From the NCBI GenBank assembly GCA_017533565.1, contig JAFXHU010000004.1, positions 1-58,526 of the forward strand: DNA of 58,526 nt. The letters run 5' to 3'. A model generated the notes under the pieces. That model made no database searches, was not told the origin of the DNA, and saw only the letters and a list, made by a program, of their open reading frames with translations. Shown here piece after piece: positions 50,704 to 58,526 of this stretch. Source of the stretch: Clostridia bacterium (GTDB taxonomy: Bacteria > Bacillota > Clostridia > Oscillospirales > CAG-272). The position numbers and the translations under genes were made by a program. Numbering within the stretch: position 1 is the first letter of the stretch; every line of letters starts with the position of its first letter.

Positions 50704-53007
50704 ATGAAACGCATTTTTACGCTTTCACTTGTACTTTTACTTGTGTTTTCCGTGCTGATTTCCTGCGATGCGGTAAAAAAGCCCTACTCCGAAGCTACGG
50801 AATACACCTACACCGACTTTACTGCTGGCGAAAAGGCAAAGCTTCTTGCCCTCGTCGAAGAGGTCGTACCGTTTCTCCCGAATAACGAGTATTATTTCGA
50901 GGAAGTCCCCGACGAGCTTTACGGCAGTAAAATAAGCTTTTATACCTACGGCAATACGGAGACGGAGTTTGAAGCCTATCGCGCCTCGCTCGTCGGCTAC
51001 GAGCTTGTAAATACCGATACCGTTGACGGAATAACCCGTTACACCTACCAAAAGGGCGAGATGTACATTAGCGTTGCATACTACGAAACCGACTACGCCC
51101 CCATTTTCGACGCCTACATATACCCCGCCTCCAAGGATGACGAGGGCGGAGATAACACCGGTGACAATACCGGTGACAATACCGGCGACAACACCGGCGA
51201 CAATACGGGTGACAATACCAGCGACAATACGGGCGACAACACGGGCGACAACACGGGCGACAACACGGGTGACGGCTATCTTTACACCGACTTTACCGCC
51301 GACGAAAAGTCAATATTCACCTCCACCGTCGGAGAGGTTATCCCCTTCCTTCCCAATAGCGGATATTACGTGGAGGCACTTTCCGACGATTACAGACCCT
51401 ACGTAAGCTTCTATACCGCCGTAAATTCAAAGGCGGAGTTTGATGCCTACCGCGACGTGCTCGTATCCGCGGGCTATGCGCTTACGGACACCGAGGTTGA
51501 CGAATACGGTGACACGTGGTATTATTACGAGAAGGGCGACGTATGTATTGAAATTGCCTACTACGAATATTACGGCTCGCAAATCGTCGATTCCTATATC
51601 TATCTTTTGGACAACGGGGGCGGAGATAATACGGGTGACGGCGGCAACACGGGCGGTGATAATCCCCCCGCCGACAACCCCGACCTTATCACCAACAGCG
51701 GTGCGGGACTTCCCACCGATTCCGACGGAGTTTACGACGTTGACTTCACTGATGCCACAAACGTAAAGAACGTAAATGACCAGGGCTATTACCTTGACGG
51801 CTGTCCGACGCTTGGCTCTCCCACCGTCCTCGTCATTCCCGTGGAGTTTTCCGACGTCACCGCGGCAAGCCGTGGCTACGATATAGCAAAGCTCTATTCC
51901 GCCTTTGCATCAAACGACCCCAACGACGGCTTCTACTCGGTTTACGAGTATTATCAAATTTCAAGCTACGGCAAATTGACGCTTGATTTCACCGTGCTTG
52001 AGAATTGGTTTATGCCAAAGTACAATAGCTCCTATTACGCAAGCTCCACCGACTCCGAGGGATATATGAACGGTGACCAGCTTATAATCGACGAGGCGCT
52101 CGCCTACCTTTCGACCTTTATGGATTTGTCGGAGTTTGACAGCGACGGCAACCGTATTATTGACGCGGTGGTAATCGTTCACACTCTCGATATCGACCCC
52201 GATACCGACTTTTACTGGGCGTACAGGTATTGGAATTACTACACCGATGACGAGGGATACTTCTACGAATACGACGGCGTTTCGGCAAACGATTATCTTT
52301 GGGCATCCTTTGATTTCCTTCACGAAAGCTACGATATAAACGGCAATCCGACCTATGACGACGACAGCGGATTAAGCACCTATACCTTTATCCACGAGTT
52401 TGGACATATTCTTGGTGCCGACGATTATTACGATACGTCGGGAAGGACCGACGGTCCGCTTCTCGGTATGGACGTAATGGACAGCATGCTCGGTGACCAT
52501 AACGCATTTACGAAGTTTAATTACGGCTGGCTCACAGGCTCAAGGCTCGTGGTTTGCGAGGAAAGCATAACCCTTACCCTCGAGGCGTTTTCCAAAAACG
52601 GAGATACAATCATTATCGCAAACAATTGGGACGATGACCTCGGTGCTTATCAGGAGTATTACATCGTAGTGTACTATACCGCCGACGGACTTAATTCGGG
52701 AGAGAATGCTGGATATTTCACCCGCGAGGGTGTTGTGGTTTACCACGTTAACGCCTCTCTTTCCTACGAGGTTAACGACGGAATTACCTACTATGACGTC
52801 TATAACAATAACACCTCCGCCTCTGATGCCTACGGTACGGAGGATAACCTCATTGAATTCGTAAAATCCGCCGCCGACACCTACACCTACGTAGAGGGGG
52901 ATACGATGTCTGCTACCTACGACGATGCGGGCAACGCCCTTGTATATAACTTCGTCGTTGACTCTATCGACGGTGACACCGCAACCCTTACGTTTACGAA
53001 GGCGTAA
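50704..53007 (+). CDS. M6-like metalloprotease lipoprotein
   Basis: A 767-residue lipoprotein (lipobox LISC, Cys21). Two related N-terminal modules (about 32-142 and 193-300; shared YTDFTA.EK, PFLPN, SFYT, E.DAYRD/EAYRA, and a closing Y.SYIY) are joined by ten DNTG-type tetrapeptides (about 150-189). The protease domain (about 350-767) has the zinc motif HEFGH (about 563) in TFIHEFGHILGADDYYD, as in M6/immune-inhibitor-A-like peptidases. Acts at the cell surface. The modules may bind a surface target; substrate unknown. ATG 50704 with TTTGGAG upstream. Confidence 0.85.
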   Translation: MKRIFTLSLVLLLVFSVLISCDAVKKPYSEATEYTYTDFTAGEKAKLLALVEEVVPFLPNNEYYFEEVPDELYGSKISFYTYGNTETEFEAYRASLVGYELVNTDTVDGITRYTYQKGEMYISVAYYETDYAPIFDAYIYPASKDDEGGDNTGDNTGDNTGDNTGDNTGDNTSDNTGDNTGDNTGDNTGDGYLYTDFTADEKSIFTSTVGEVIPFLPNSGYYVEALSDDYRPYVSFYTAVNSKAEFDAYRDVLVSAGYALTDTEVDEYGDTWYYYEKGDVCIEIAYYEYYGSQIVDSYIYLLDNGGGDNTGDGGNTGGDNPPADNPDLITNSGAGLPTDSDGVYDVDFTDATNVKNVNDQGYYLDGCPTLGSPTVLVIPVEFSDVTAASRGYDIAKLYSAFASNDPNDGFYSVYEYYQISSYGKLTLDFTVLENWFMPKYNSSYYASSTDSEGYMNGDQLIIDEALAYLSTFMDLSEFDSDGNRIIDAVVIVHTLDIDPDTDFYWAYRYWNYYTDDEGYFYEYDGVSANDYLWASFDFLHESYDINGNPTYDDDSGLSTYTFIHEFGHILGADDYYDTSGRTDGPLLGMDVMDSMLGDHNAFTKFNYGWLTGSRLVVCEESITLTLEAFSKNGDTIIIANNWDDDLGAYQEYYIVVYYTADGLNSGENAGYFTREGVVVYHVNASLSYEVNDGITYYDVYNNNTSASDAYGTEDNLIEFVKSAADTYTYVEGDTMSATYDDAGNALVYNFVVDSIDGDTATLTFTKA
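51151..51270 (+). repeat. Ten 12-bp tandem repeats coding for DNTG linkers
   Basis: Ten units of the type GACAATACCGGT with third-base variation, coding DNTG (one DNTS). The variation at silent sites suggests age or selection on the protein level. Copy number could vary between strains. Confidence 0.9.
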
Positions 53008-53045
53008 CGCATTCGCGCTTCGGACGGCTTGCTAAATAAAAATCC

Positions 53046-53087
53046 GACGGCTGCCCACTCGAAAGGGAAGGGCGGCCGTCTTTAATC
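53046..53087 (+). terminator. Intrinsic terminator of the protease gene
   Basis: Stem GACGGCTGCCC/GGGCGGCCGTC (53046-53080) followed by TTTAATCTCTT. Confidence 0.8.
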
Positions 53088-53137
53088 TCTTGATATTAAA
53101 AAATTATAAAAGCTTAAAAAAGCATCTCGGAGAGGAT

Positions 53138-54082
53138 ATGATTAAAAACAAACGTCTTTTAATACCGTTGGTAATTTTCCTTTTGTCCGTCGGACTCGGC
53201 GTATTGTTCGGAGTGCGCGCATATTTTGGGAGCGAAATAGCCTTTACCGTTGACGATACGCTCCCCGATGGAGAGGGAAGGGTAGCGCACGTTATCCTTC
53301 TCGGCGGACAGTCGAATGCCTCGGGCTGCAGCCTTGACGAATATCTTGAAAGGAACGTCACCGCGGAAAAATATGCGGAGTATGATGCGGGCTACGGCAA
53401 CGTATATATCAATTACTACGTTTCGGACAGTAACGTGTCGGGAGGCTTTGTTAAATGCAAAACGCGACAGGGGGAGGCGGCTACCTGCTTCGGTCCGGAG
53501 CTTGGCATAGCCGAAAGGCTAAACGAGCAATACCCCGACGAGGACTTTTTCATCATAAAATGCGCGTGGGGCGGCTCTAATCTTTACGAGCAATGGCTCT
53601 CCCCGTCGGGCAAGGGTAAAACAGGCGAGCTTTATAAAAAATTCACCGCCTTCGTTGATGCGAGTGTAAAATACCTTGACTCCAAAAACTACGACGTGAA
53701 AATAGAGGGTATGTGCTGGATGCAGGGGGAGTCCGACTCCTTTTCTGCCGACCACGCCACCGACTACGCGGATAATCTTGAAAAGCTTATAAAGGATATT
53801 CGGCGAAGATATAAAAAATACGCCTCCGCCGACGGAATTGTATTCGTCGATGCCTATATTGCCGACCTCCCCATATTCTGGGTTTACGGCGACCTCGTTA
53901 ACGGCTCAAAGCGCGCGGTTGCAGCCTCCGACCCCAAAAATCTCCTTATCGATACGATAGCCCACGGGCTTGATACTACAAAGGAGCCGACCGACTCCCC
54001 CGACGTCCCGCACTACGATTCGATGAGCCAGATAAAGCTCGGCAACCTGTTTGCCGCGGAGCTTTTGAAATTCCTTGATTAA
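53138..54082 (+). CDS. Membrane-anchored sialate O-acetylesterase/CE6-like protein
   Basis: A 314-residue SGNH esterase with an N-terminal membrane segment (about 7-28) and an extracytoplasmic domain. GGQSNASG gives the catalytic Ser (about 57), FGPELGIAERL and CWMQGESDS are family hallmarks, and PHYDSMSQ near the C-terminus gives the His. Likely removes acetyl groups from glycans (xylan or sialic acid). ATG 53138 with CGGAGAGG upstream; the longer frame begins before it with no ribosome binding site. Confidence 0.86.
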   Translation: MIKNKRLLIPLVIFLLSVGLGVLFGVRAYFGSEIAFTVDDTLPDGEGRVAHVILLGGQSNASGCSLDEYLERNVTAEKYAEYDAGYGNVYINYYVSDSNVSGGFVKCKTRQGEAATCFGPELGIAERLNEQYPDEDFFIIKCAWGGSNLYEQWLSPSGKGKTGELYKKFTAFVDASVKYLDSKNYDVKIEGMCWMQGESDSFSADHATDYADNLEKLIKDIRRRYKKYASADGIVFVDAYIADLPIFWVYGDLVNGSKRAVAASDPKNLLIDTIAHGLDTTKEPTDSPDVPHYDSMSQIKLGNLFAAELLKFLD

Positions 54083-54088
54083 AAACGA

Positions 54089-54119
54089 AAAACGGCTACC
54101 TTTTTTGGGTAGCCGTTTT
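54089..54119. terminator. Bidirectional terminator between convergent genes
   Basis: Eleven-bp stem AAACGGCTACC/GGTAGCCGTTT with a T-rich loop; A-run before and T-run after. Confidence 0.9.
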
Positions 54120-54185
54120 AATTACGGGTCGCAAGAGGTAAGCGCAAAGGGAGCTTTTTGCCCCTTTGACGCCGCGTAAAACGCC

Positions 54186-56621
54186 TTACTCCTCTACCTT
54201 AACGAGCCTTCCGTCAACCATCTCGAGCGTAAGCACCACGCGGTTGTTCCAGGAAAAGTAGAGAACGTATTGCCCGTTTTCTATTTTCCAGGAAAGCTGA
54301 TAGATGCTGTACTCGCCGTCAACCTCTATATATCCCGTTGCCTCGCTTTCGAAAAATTCAACGTAGCCGTCGTCGTCCTCCGACTCGTAAATGTAAATCG
54401 CGTCCTCCGTATTGAAGGTTACGTATCCGCAAATCGAGCAAATGCCGCGTCCGTCGATGGGTATGTGAGGACCGCGAACGGTATTCCGCCTTTCCTCCAT
54501 ATCGCAATCGGGACAGCCCCAAAGCTCGTAGCCCTCCTCGTTACAGCTCTGTGCAGTCACCGTTTTTTCGTAAACGTATTCGTGCGGTTCAAATTCGCCG
54601 TCGATTTTCACCTCGCCCGTGCGGGAGCTGTACCAAAATCCTACGGAGCCGTTAATTTCCGCCGTGAGGGTAGTGCTTGTAAGAATTTCTCCGAAAATCT
54701 CATCTCTGCCGATTTCCGAAATAACGAAGGTGTTCTTCGTATAATCTACCGCAACGGTCTTGTAAAAGGTGTATTGCAGCCAGTCACAGCAATCATCTCT
54801 TACGTAAGCCTCCATTGCCTCCGAGAGGGGAAGCTCGAAAACGTAAATCTCCTCCACCGCATCGTAAAGCCAAGCGGTTTGCTCCGTGCCGTTGTATATG
54901 ACCTTTTCGGTTTCTCCCGAAAATTCGTATGTTATGACCGAAAGGCGGGAGCGAATTGCCGTAACCGTCCCATCCTCGAGCGAAACGAATTCGATTTCGG
55001 ATTTTTCAATTTTGCGTACTCCGCCCGTAGTCTTGCTTTCGCTTTCGGCCTTTGTGCCGTTTTGCACCTTAAGCGAGGCTAAAAGTCCCTGTACCGTGTT
55101 CGGAATATTGCCGACGCTCGGGCTTTCGCATTCTCCGAAAGCAACCGTAAAGCGCGACGGCACTGACGCACCGAAGGGAAGTCCCACCGATACCTCGAGA
55201 AGCTCACCGTCCGCCGACCCCTTAAAGGAGAAGGAAAACAGCTCTAAATACGCGTCGATTTGCGCGTCGTAAGCCTCCCTCGTTGCCTCAATATCCTCCT
55301 CCGCTATACCCGCAAGAAGGTAAAGGCTTTTTTCTCTCATTTCGGCAAAGGCGTCCTCCGCCTCCCAAATAAGCTCCTCGCCCGTTAAGTCGGTGTCCGC
55401 GCCTTCCGCAATAATATCCGCAACCGTCCTGCTCATAAGCTCAACGTTTAGCAGAATTGCCAAAAGGTCTATATCTCCCTCTCCGATTACGTCGGAAAGC
55501 AGCCCCGATATGCTCGCCTCCTTGTCACCCGTAAGAAGCGCGGCAAATGCGTCGAGCCTCCTTACAAGCTCCTGTGCTGTTACACCCTCGGCAAGCGCAC
55601 CGAAAATTGTACTGCCCACCGTTTGCGAAAGCAGCCTTAAAACCTCGCTTTCAAGCTTGTCAAAGCTGACGCTTCCAAACTCCTTGTCGATAAATGCCGA
55701 TACGCTTTCCTCCGAAAGTCTCTTGTTTAAAGCCTTAAGCTTGTCGGCGCTTAAATGAAAATTATATCCCTCGTAAACCGTCACGTCGAAAGCCGAGCTT
55801 ATTATATGCGAGATTGCAAGATCGAGCCTTTCCTCGGAAATTTGCTTTGCCGCGTTCAAAATCGGCTCTATCTCGGTTTTGAAAAATTCTATCGCATCCC
55901 CGAGCGAAAGGCTGATGCCCTCCGACGTCTCGGGCATATCCGCGGGAGAATCGGGAATATCCGCCTCAAAGCCCTCGGCAATAACGTAAAGGGGAATAAT
56001 TTGATACCCCGCCGTGGCTCTGTCGCATAAATAAACCGTATCACCGTAAACGTATGCATCGTAATCAACGCCGTCACTGCCGCCGCGAAGCTCCGCCGTG
56101 CCCTCTCCTATAAGCACACCGTCACCGTCGAAGGCAAGCCGCATCTCAAGCTTTATAATGTATATGCTCTCGGATACCGGAAGCGACTCTATACGAAAGC
56201 CGAGCGTGTCGCGCTCCTCATATTCCATAAGCTTGACGAAATAGCTTTCACAGCTTGCAACCGCGTCACAGCGATAGCAAAATACACTTTCTACCTGTGT
56301 CTTGTGACCGAGCGCGGGATATGTATTCAACAGCTCGTGATGACCGCAAACGGGACAGTCGATGCGCGAGTAGCCCTCCTTGGTGCAGGTGGGAAGAACC
56401 ACGACCTTCCCCTGATGCTCCGCCAAAGGAAGCTCTCTTTTTCTCGTTACTCCGCATATTTTACAGGTGCTTTTCGCCCTTCCCGTTTCAACACAGCTTG
56501 CCTCCTTGTAAACCTCTATATCCTCCCAATCATGCTCACAGGCACAGGAGGATAGCGAAAGCAATAATACAAAAACGAGGCAAAAAACCAATGAAAAATG
56601 CAAAAACCTTCGTCTGTTCAT
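54186..56621 (-). CDS. Large lipoprotein with Cys-x2-Cys ribbons, unknown function
   Basis: An 811-residue exported lipoprotein (lipobox LSSC, Cys26). The N-terminal part (about 26-125) has zinc-ribbon-like knuckles CKICG, CPVCG and CYRCD spaced by HxxG/GHK segments; a further pair, CPDC and CSICG, is near residue 705-735. The middle (about 130-690) is a mixed helical and beta region with no recognised family. The C-terminal 70 residues are beta-rich (WKIENGQYVLYFSWNN). Such His/Cys knuckles recur in clostridial surface proteins, but zinc binding is inference. GGAGC precedes the ATG; the promoter lies in the end of the upstream gene. Confidence 0.75.
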   Translation of the reverse strand: MNRRRFLHFSLVFCLVFVLLLSLSSCACEHDWEDIEVYKEASCVETGRAKSTCKICGVTRKRELPLAEHQGKVVVLPTCTKEGYSRIDCPVCGHHELLNTYPALGHKTQVESVFCYRCDAVASCESYFVKLMEYEERDTLGFRIESLPVSESIYIIKLEMRLAFDGDGVLIGEGTAELRGGSDGVDYDAYVYGDTVYLCDRATAGYQIIPLYVIAEGFEADIPDSPADMPETSEGISLSLGDAIEFFKTEIEPILNAAKQISEERLDLAISHIISSAFDVTVYEGYNFHLSADKLKALNKRLSEESVSAFIDKEFGSVSFDKLESEVLRLLSQTVGSTIFGALAEGVTAQELVRRLDAFAALLTGDKEASISGLLSDVIGEGDIDLLAILLNVELMSRTVADIIAEGADTDLTGEELIWEAEDAFAEMREKSLYLLAGIAEEDIEATREAYDAQIDAYLELFSFSFKGSADGELLEVSVGLPFGASVPSRFTVAFGECESPSVGNIPNTVQGLLASLKVQNGTKAESESKTTGGVRKIEKSEIEFVSLEDGTVTAIRSRLSVITYEFSGETEKVIYNGTEQTAWLYDAVEEIYVFELPLSEAMEAYVRDDCCDWLQYTFYKTVAVDYTKNTFVISEIGRDEIFGEILTSTTLTAEINGSVGFWYSSRTGEVKIDGEFEPHEYVYEKTVTAQSCNEEGYELWGCPDCDMEERRNTVRGPHIPIDGRGICSICGYVTFNTEDAIYIYESEDDDGYVEFFESEATGYIEVDGEYSIYQLSWKIENGQYVLYFSWNNRVVLTLEMVDGRLVKVEE

Positions 56622-56716
56622 TATTTAAGCTCCTATTTTTCGGTTTTGTCCGTCCCGCGCCGTTTACTCCCGAAATCCGATATAAAGGAGCAAAGCCGCG
56701 CCCGACTCTTACCTGA

Positions 56717-56745
56717 ATTATACATTATCCGCAACGCTTTTTCAA
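56717..56745 (-). promoter_or_regulatory. Promoter of the large lipoprotein gene
   Basis: Minus-strand TTGAAA (56745-56740), 17-bp spacer, TATAAT (56722-56717). It overlaps the last codons of the upstream gene. Confidence 0.82.
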
Positions 56746-57627
56746 GTCCGAAGCGAAATAATTCATATTTGAAACCATCTTTGCATCAAACTCGGTGATA
56801 TTAGCAACCATACTGTCAGGCACTGTAACCGTAATAAACCAATATGCCATATCATCGGTCCCACCCTGAGGATGATTTGTTTGTTCTATATTAACACAGA
56901 AGTAATTGTCAGCAACTGTTATATCTTTAAACCCAAATCTATATGAGCCACTACCTGCTTCTACGCAAACGAGCATGAGTGTGTATCTTGCAAAGAATTG
57001 ATCATCACAGTTTATCGTTGCATCATTTAAGGAAGGAACTTCATCCCAGCCGTGATTGAATCCGTTTTCTCCACCAAAATCGCTCTTGAATTTTTCAAGG
57101 TCAGATAAAGTATCGAACTTATATATCGGCAGATTACTTTGATTGCCTTCATTAAGTTTGGCTGCGTTTAACGAATTGTTCCAAAATTCCGAATTTCCTC
57201 CGGAACCTGCGCGTGAGAACGTAGAATTAAATCCTATGTTTCCGTTTTGCGTGGTATATAATACACTATCTCTTGCAGGCATGGTAAAGGTGATAATAGG
57301 TTGAGCACCGTCATATTTAGTATCGTCATTTACACCGATGTACTCACCGTTTAACTCAATTCCAACCGAAGGACCTGATAAAAATGCAAGGGTAACTTCA
57401 ACCTCCTCCCCCGCCTCGTAATATTCGTCAAGAGGCTTGACAAGATAACCCCAAAAGTCAACGACGGTTAACTTGTACTTTGTGTCAGCGGGATCATCGT
57501 CATTTGGCGTTTGCTGATTGTCTTCAATTTGTGATTGCTTGTCATCGTCGGGGAACTGTGTGTTACTGCAAGCACACATGGAACAAATCAATATCAGCGC
57601 CAAAATTAAAGCAAATAATTTTTTCAT
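56725..57627 (-). CDS. Lipoprotein of unknown function, AT-richer than neighbours
   Basis: A 300-residue exported lipoprotein with cleavage before Cys20 and an acidic Asp/Gln/Asn-rich linker (about 20-50). The first half has FWGYLVKPLDEYYEAGEEVEVTLAF and IGVNDDTKYDG, like a beta-sandwich InlB-type or bacterial-repeat fold. The second half (about 165-300) looks like a separate alpha/beta domain. No family recognised. Its codons are visibly richer in A/T (AAT, TCA, TTA) than the flanking genes, suggesting recent acquisition; it lies next to direct repeats and the tandem array. GGAGGT precedes the ATG. Confidence 0.72.
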   Translation of the reverse strand: MKKLFALILALILICSMCACSNTQFPDDDKQSQIEDNQQTPNDDDPADTKYKLTVVDFWGYLVKPLDEYYEAGEEVEVTLAFLSGPSVGIELNGEYIGVNDDTKYDGAQPIITFTMPARDSVLYTTQNGNIGFNSTFSRAGSGGNSEFWNNSLNAAKLNEGNQSNLPIYKFDTLSDLEKFKSDFGGENGFNHGWDEVPSLNDATINCDDQFFARYTLMLVCVEAGSGSYRFGFKDITVADNYFCVNIEQTNHPQGGTDDMAYWFITVTVPDSMVANITEFDAKMVSNMNYFASDLKKRCG

Positions 57628-57669
57628 ACAATTAACCTCCTAATCAAATTCTTATCTATTAGTAAGTTT

Positions 57670-57698
57670 ATAGTATCACAAAATCTAAAAACAATCAA
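57670..57698 (-). promoter_or_regulatory. Promoter of the AT-rich lipoprotein gene
   Basis: Minus-strand TTGATT (57698-57693), 17-bp spacer, TACTAT (57675-57670), 43 bp before the ATG. Confidence 0.75.
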
Positions 57699-57718
57699 GG
57701 CTTTTTTCTGCACATCAC

Positions 57719-57768
57719 AAATTGAACGATATCCCATAAATTGAACGAAAGGGGTATAAAGTGAACGA
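57719..57768. repeat. Three direct repeats AAATTGAACGA
   Basis: AAATTGAACGA at 57719-57729 and 57738-57748 and AAAGTGAACGA at 57758-57768, with 19- and 20-bp periodicity. They could be protein-binding repeats of a mobile-element end or operator half-sites on one helix face every second turn. Confidence 0.6.
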
Positions 57769-57790
57769 TTTATTTTTTATGGCTAAAAAC

Positions 57791-57836
57791 AAAAAAGGCT
57801 TGCGAGGATGAAAACCATCTCGGCAAGCCTAAATTT
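57791..57836. terminator. Strong bidirectional terminator
   Basis: Stem AGGCTTGC(GAGGATG)/(CATCTCG)GCAAGCCT with a 4-base loop, A-run before and T-run after. Confidence 0.85.
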
Positions 57837-57886
57837 TTACTGTAAAACCTATGAAAAAGGGCAAAATACCCCTATTTGGGCAATAA

Positions 57887-57934
57887 AAAAGCCATAATAC
57901 CGATATTTTTCGTATCAATATTATGGTTTCTTTA
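57887..57934 (-). terminator. Terminator-like hairpin before the repeat array
   Basis: CCATAATA/TATTATGG stem with inner GATA/TATC; on the minus strand followed by CTTTTTT. It occupies the place that a different hairpin holds between later repeat units. Confidence 0.7.
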
Positions 57935-58164
57935 TGGTGCAGGTGACGGGCGAGCGAGCGAAAACAGTCTAAACGACTGTTTGCGCGAAGCGAAGTGAAC
58001 CGAGCAAGGAGTAATGAAGGAAATCGGAGATTTTCGCGCATTACGACTATGCGACTGAACTGGGGAACCTTCAAATCCCGAGGATAAGAAAATAACCCTT
58101 GCGGCTATTTACTTATCCTATTGCACCACAAAAAAGAGCAGCCCTTTTATCAAGGACTGCTCCG
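57935..58164. repeat. Structured tandem repeat, unit 1
   Basis: A 194-bp core (57935-58128) starts TGGTGCAGGTGACGGG and ends TGCACCA, so its ends are complementary. Inside are hairpins AAACAGTC/GACTGTTT, GTAATG/CATTAC with inner AAATC/GATTT, and AGGATAAG/CTTATCCT. A 36-bp spacer follows with a hairpin AGCAG..CTGCT that on the minus strand ends in TTTTTT. Read on the minus strand, the core's 3' end CCCGTCACCTGCACCA looks like the 3' end of a tRNA, but a normal T-arm is missing. Confidence 0.85.
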
Positions 58165-58393
58165 TGGTGCAGGTGACGGGCGAGCGAGCGAAAACAGTCT
58201 AAACGACTGTTTAGGCGAAGCGAAGTGAACCGAGCAAGGAGTAATGAAGGAAATCGGAGATTTTCGCGCATTACGACTATGCGAATTCACTGGGGAACCT
58301 TCAAATCCCGAGGATAATAGAGGTAGCCCTTGCGGCTATTTACTTATCCTATTGCACCACAAAAAAGAGCAGCCCTTTTACAAGGACTGCCCG
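58165..58393. repeat. Structured tandem repeat, unit 2
   Basis: Same core (58165-58359, 195 bp) with changes in three short patches. In the last hairpin the changes keep pairing in the plus-strand RNA through G-U pairs and repair an A-C mismatch of unit 1. Confidence 0.85.
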
Positions 58394-58526
58394 TGGTGCA
58401 GGTGACGGGCGAGCGAGCAAAAACAGTCTAAACGACTGTTTAGGCGAAGCGAAGTGAACCGAGCAAGGAGTAATGAAGGAAATCGGAGATTTTCGCGCAT
58501 TACGACTATGCGAATTCACTGGGGAA
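58394..58526. repeat. Structured tandem repeat, unit 3 (cut by window end)
   Basis: First 133 bp of a third copy, nearly identical to unit 2. The window ends inside it, so the array may continue. Confidence 0.85.

Noticed and set aside
51151..51270. CRISPR-like array
   Set aside because: Units are 12 bp with no spacers and code for DNTG repeats in frame within a protein.
57829..58074. 81-codon open frame in the terminal repeat
   Set aside because: It lies in a structured non-coding repeat, starts at the edge of two hairpins, and the other repeat copies do not keep it open in the same way.
57935..58526. CRISPR array or integron cassette array
   Set aside because: The conserved part (about 194 bp) is much longer than the variable part (about 35 bp) and no cas genes, integrase, or attC-type core sites are visible.

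Overview
The window looks like chromosomal DNA of an uncultured gut-type member of the Firmicutes (class Clostridia is the best guess). Evidence: strong AGGAG-type ribosome binding sites, many near-consensus TTGACA/TATAAT promoters with 16-18 bp spacers, a division-site block yggS-sepF-yggT-lspA-rluD, a Mini-ribonuclease 3 gene, PcrA, several lipoboxes, and a large glycan-foraging repertoire. I see no phage genes, transposase, CRISPR array or conjugation gene.

Layout. 1-257: 5' part of a tRNA-like gene on the minus strand with a consensus promoter, then a terminator. 258-4873 (minus): a DUF4091 protein and the yggS-sepF-yggT-lspA-rluD operon. 5013-14469 (plus): housekeeping operon (polysaccharide-deacetylase-like protein, mrnC, hisS), a YgiQ-type radical SAM protein, a roughly 680 bp gene-free stretch with a dense cluster of DnaA-box-like 9-mers, pcrA, a HAD phosphatase and a small lipoprotein. 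14639-20285: an extracellular O-acylation cluster (MBOAT acyltransferase plus two SGNH-like proteins fused to leucine-rich-repeat-like modules in opposite orders). 20348-28982: two GH78-like rhamnosidases, an aldo/keto reductase and a DUF362 protein that both end in ferredoxin-like domains, a cation diffusion facilitator and an acyltransferase. 29113-38236: a probable beta-glucuronide locus (GPH symporter, GH2 enzyme, UxuA) with a leader terminator, then an AraC regulator divergent from a TIM-barrel isomerase and a Gfo/Idh/MocA oxidoreductase, and a second AraC regulator. 38485-44460: a 1939-residue secreted GH95 fucosidase followed by a 47-residue peptide gene. 44556-50539: SGNH and PHP hydrolases, a conserved helical protein, TspO, and an amino-sugar route (AGE epimerase, NagB, NagA). 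50704-57627: secreted proteins (M6-like protease, CE6-like esterase, two lipoproteins). 57719-58526: short direct repeats, stacked terminators and a tandem array of a 230 bp structured repeat that runs off the window.

The genes fit together as a glycan-degrading lifestyle: secreted GH95 and esterases trim fucosylated or acetylated host or plant glycans, cytoplasmic GH78 and GH2 enzymes process imported fragments, and UxuA and AGE/NagA/NagB feed sugars into central metabolism. AraC regulators and a recurring 18 bp palindrome (consensus TGTAAATAATTATTTACA) are candidate control signals. The least explained signals are that palindrome family, the DnaA-box cluster next to pcrA, the 47-residue peptide, and the tandem structured repeat with tRNA-3'-end-like termini.
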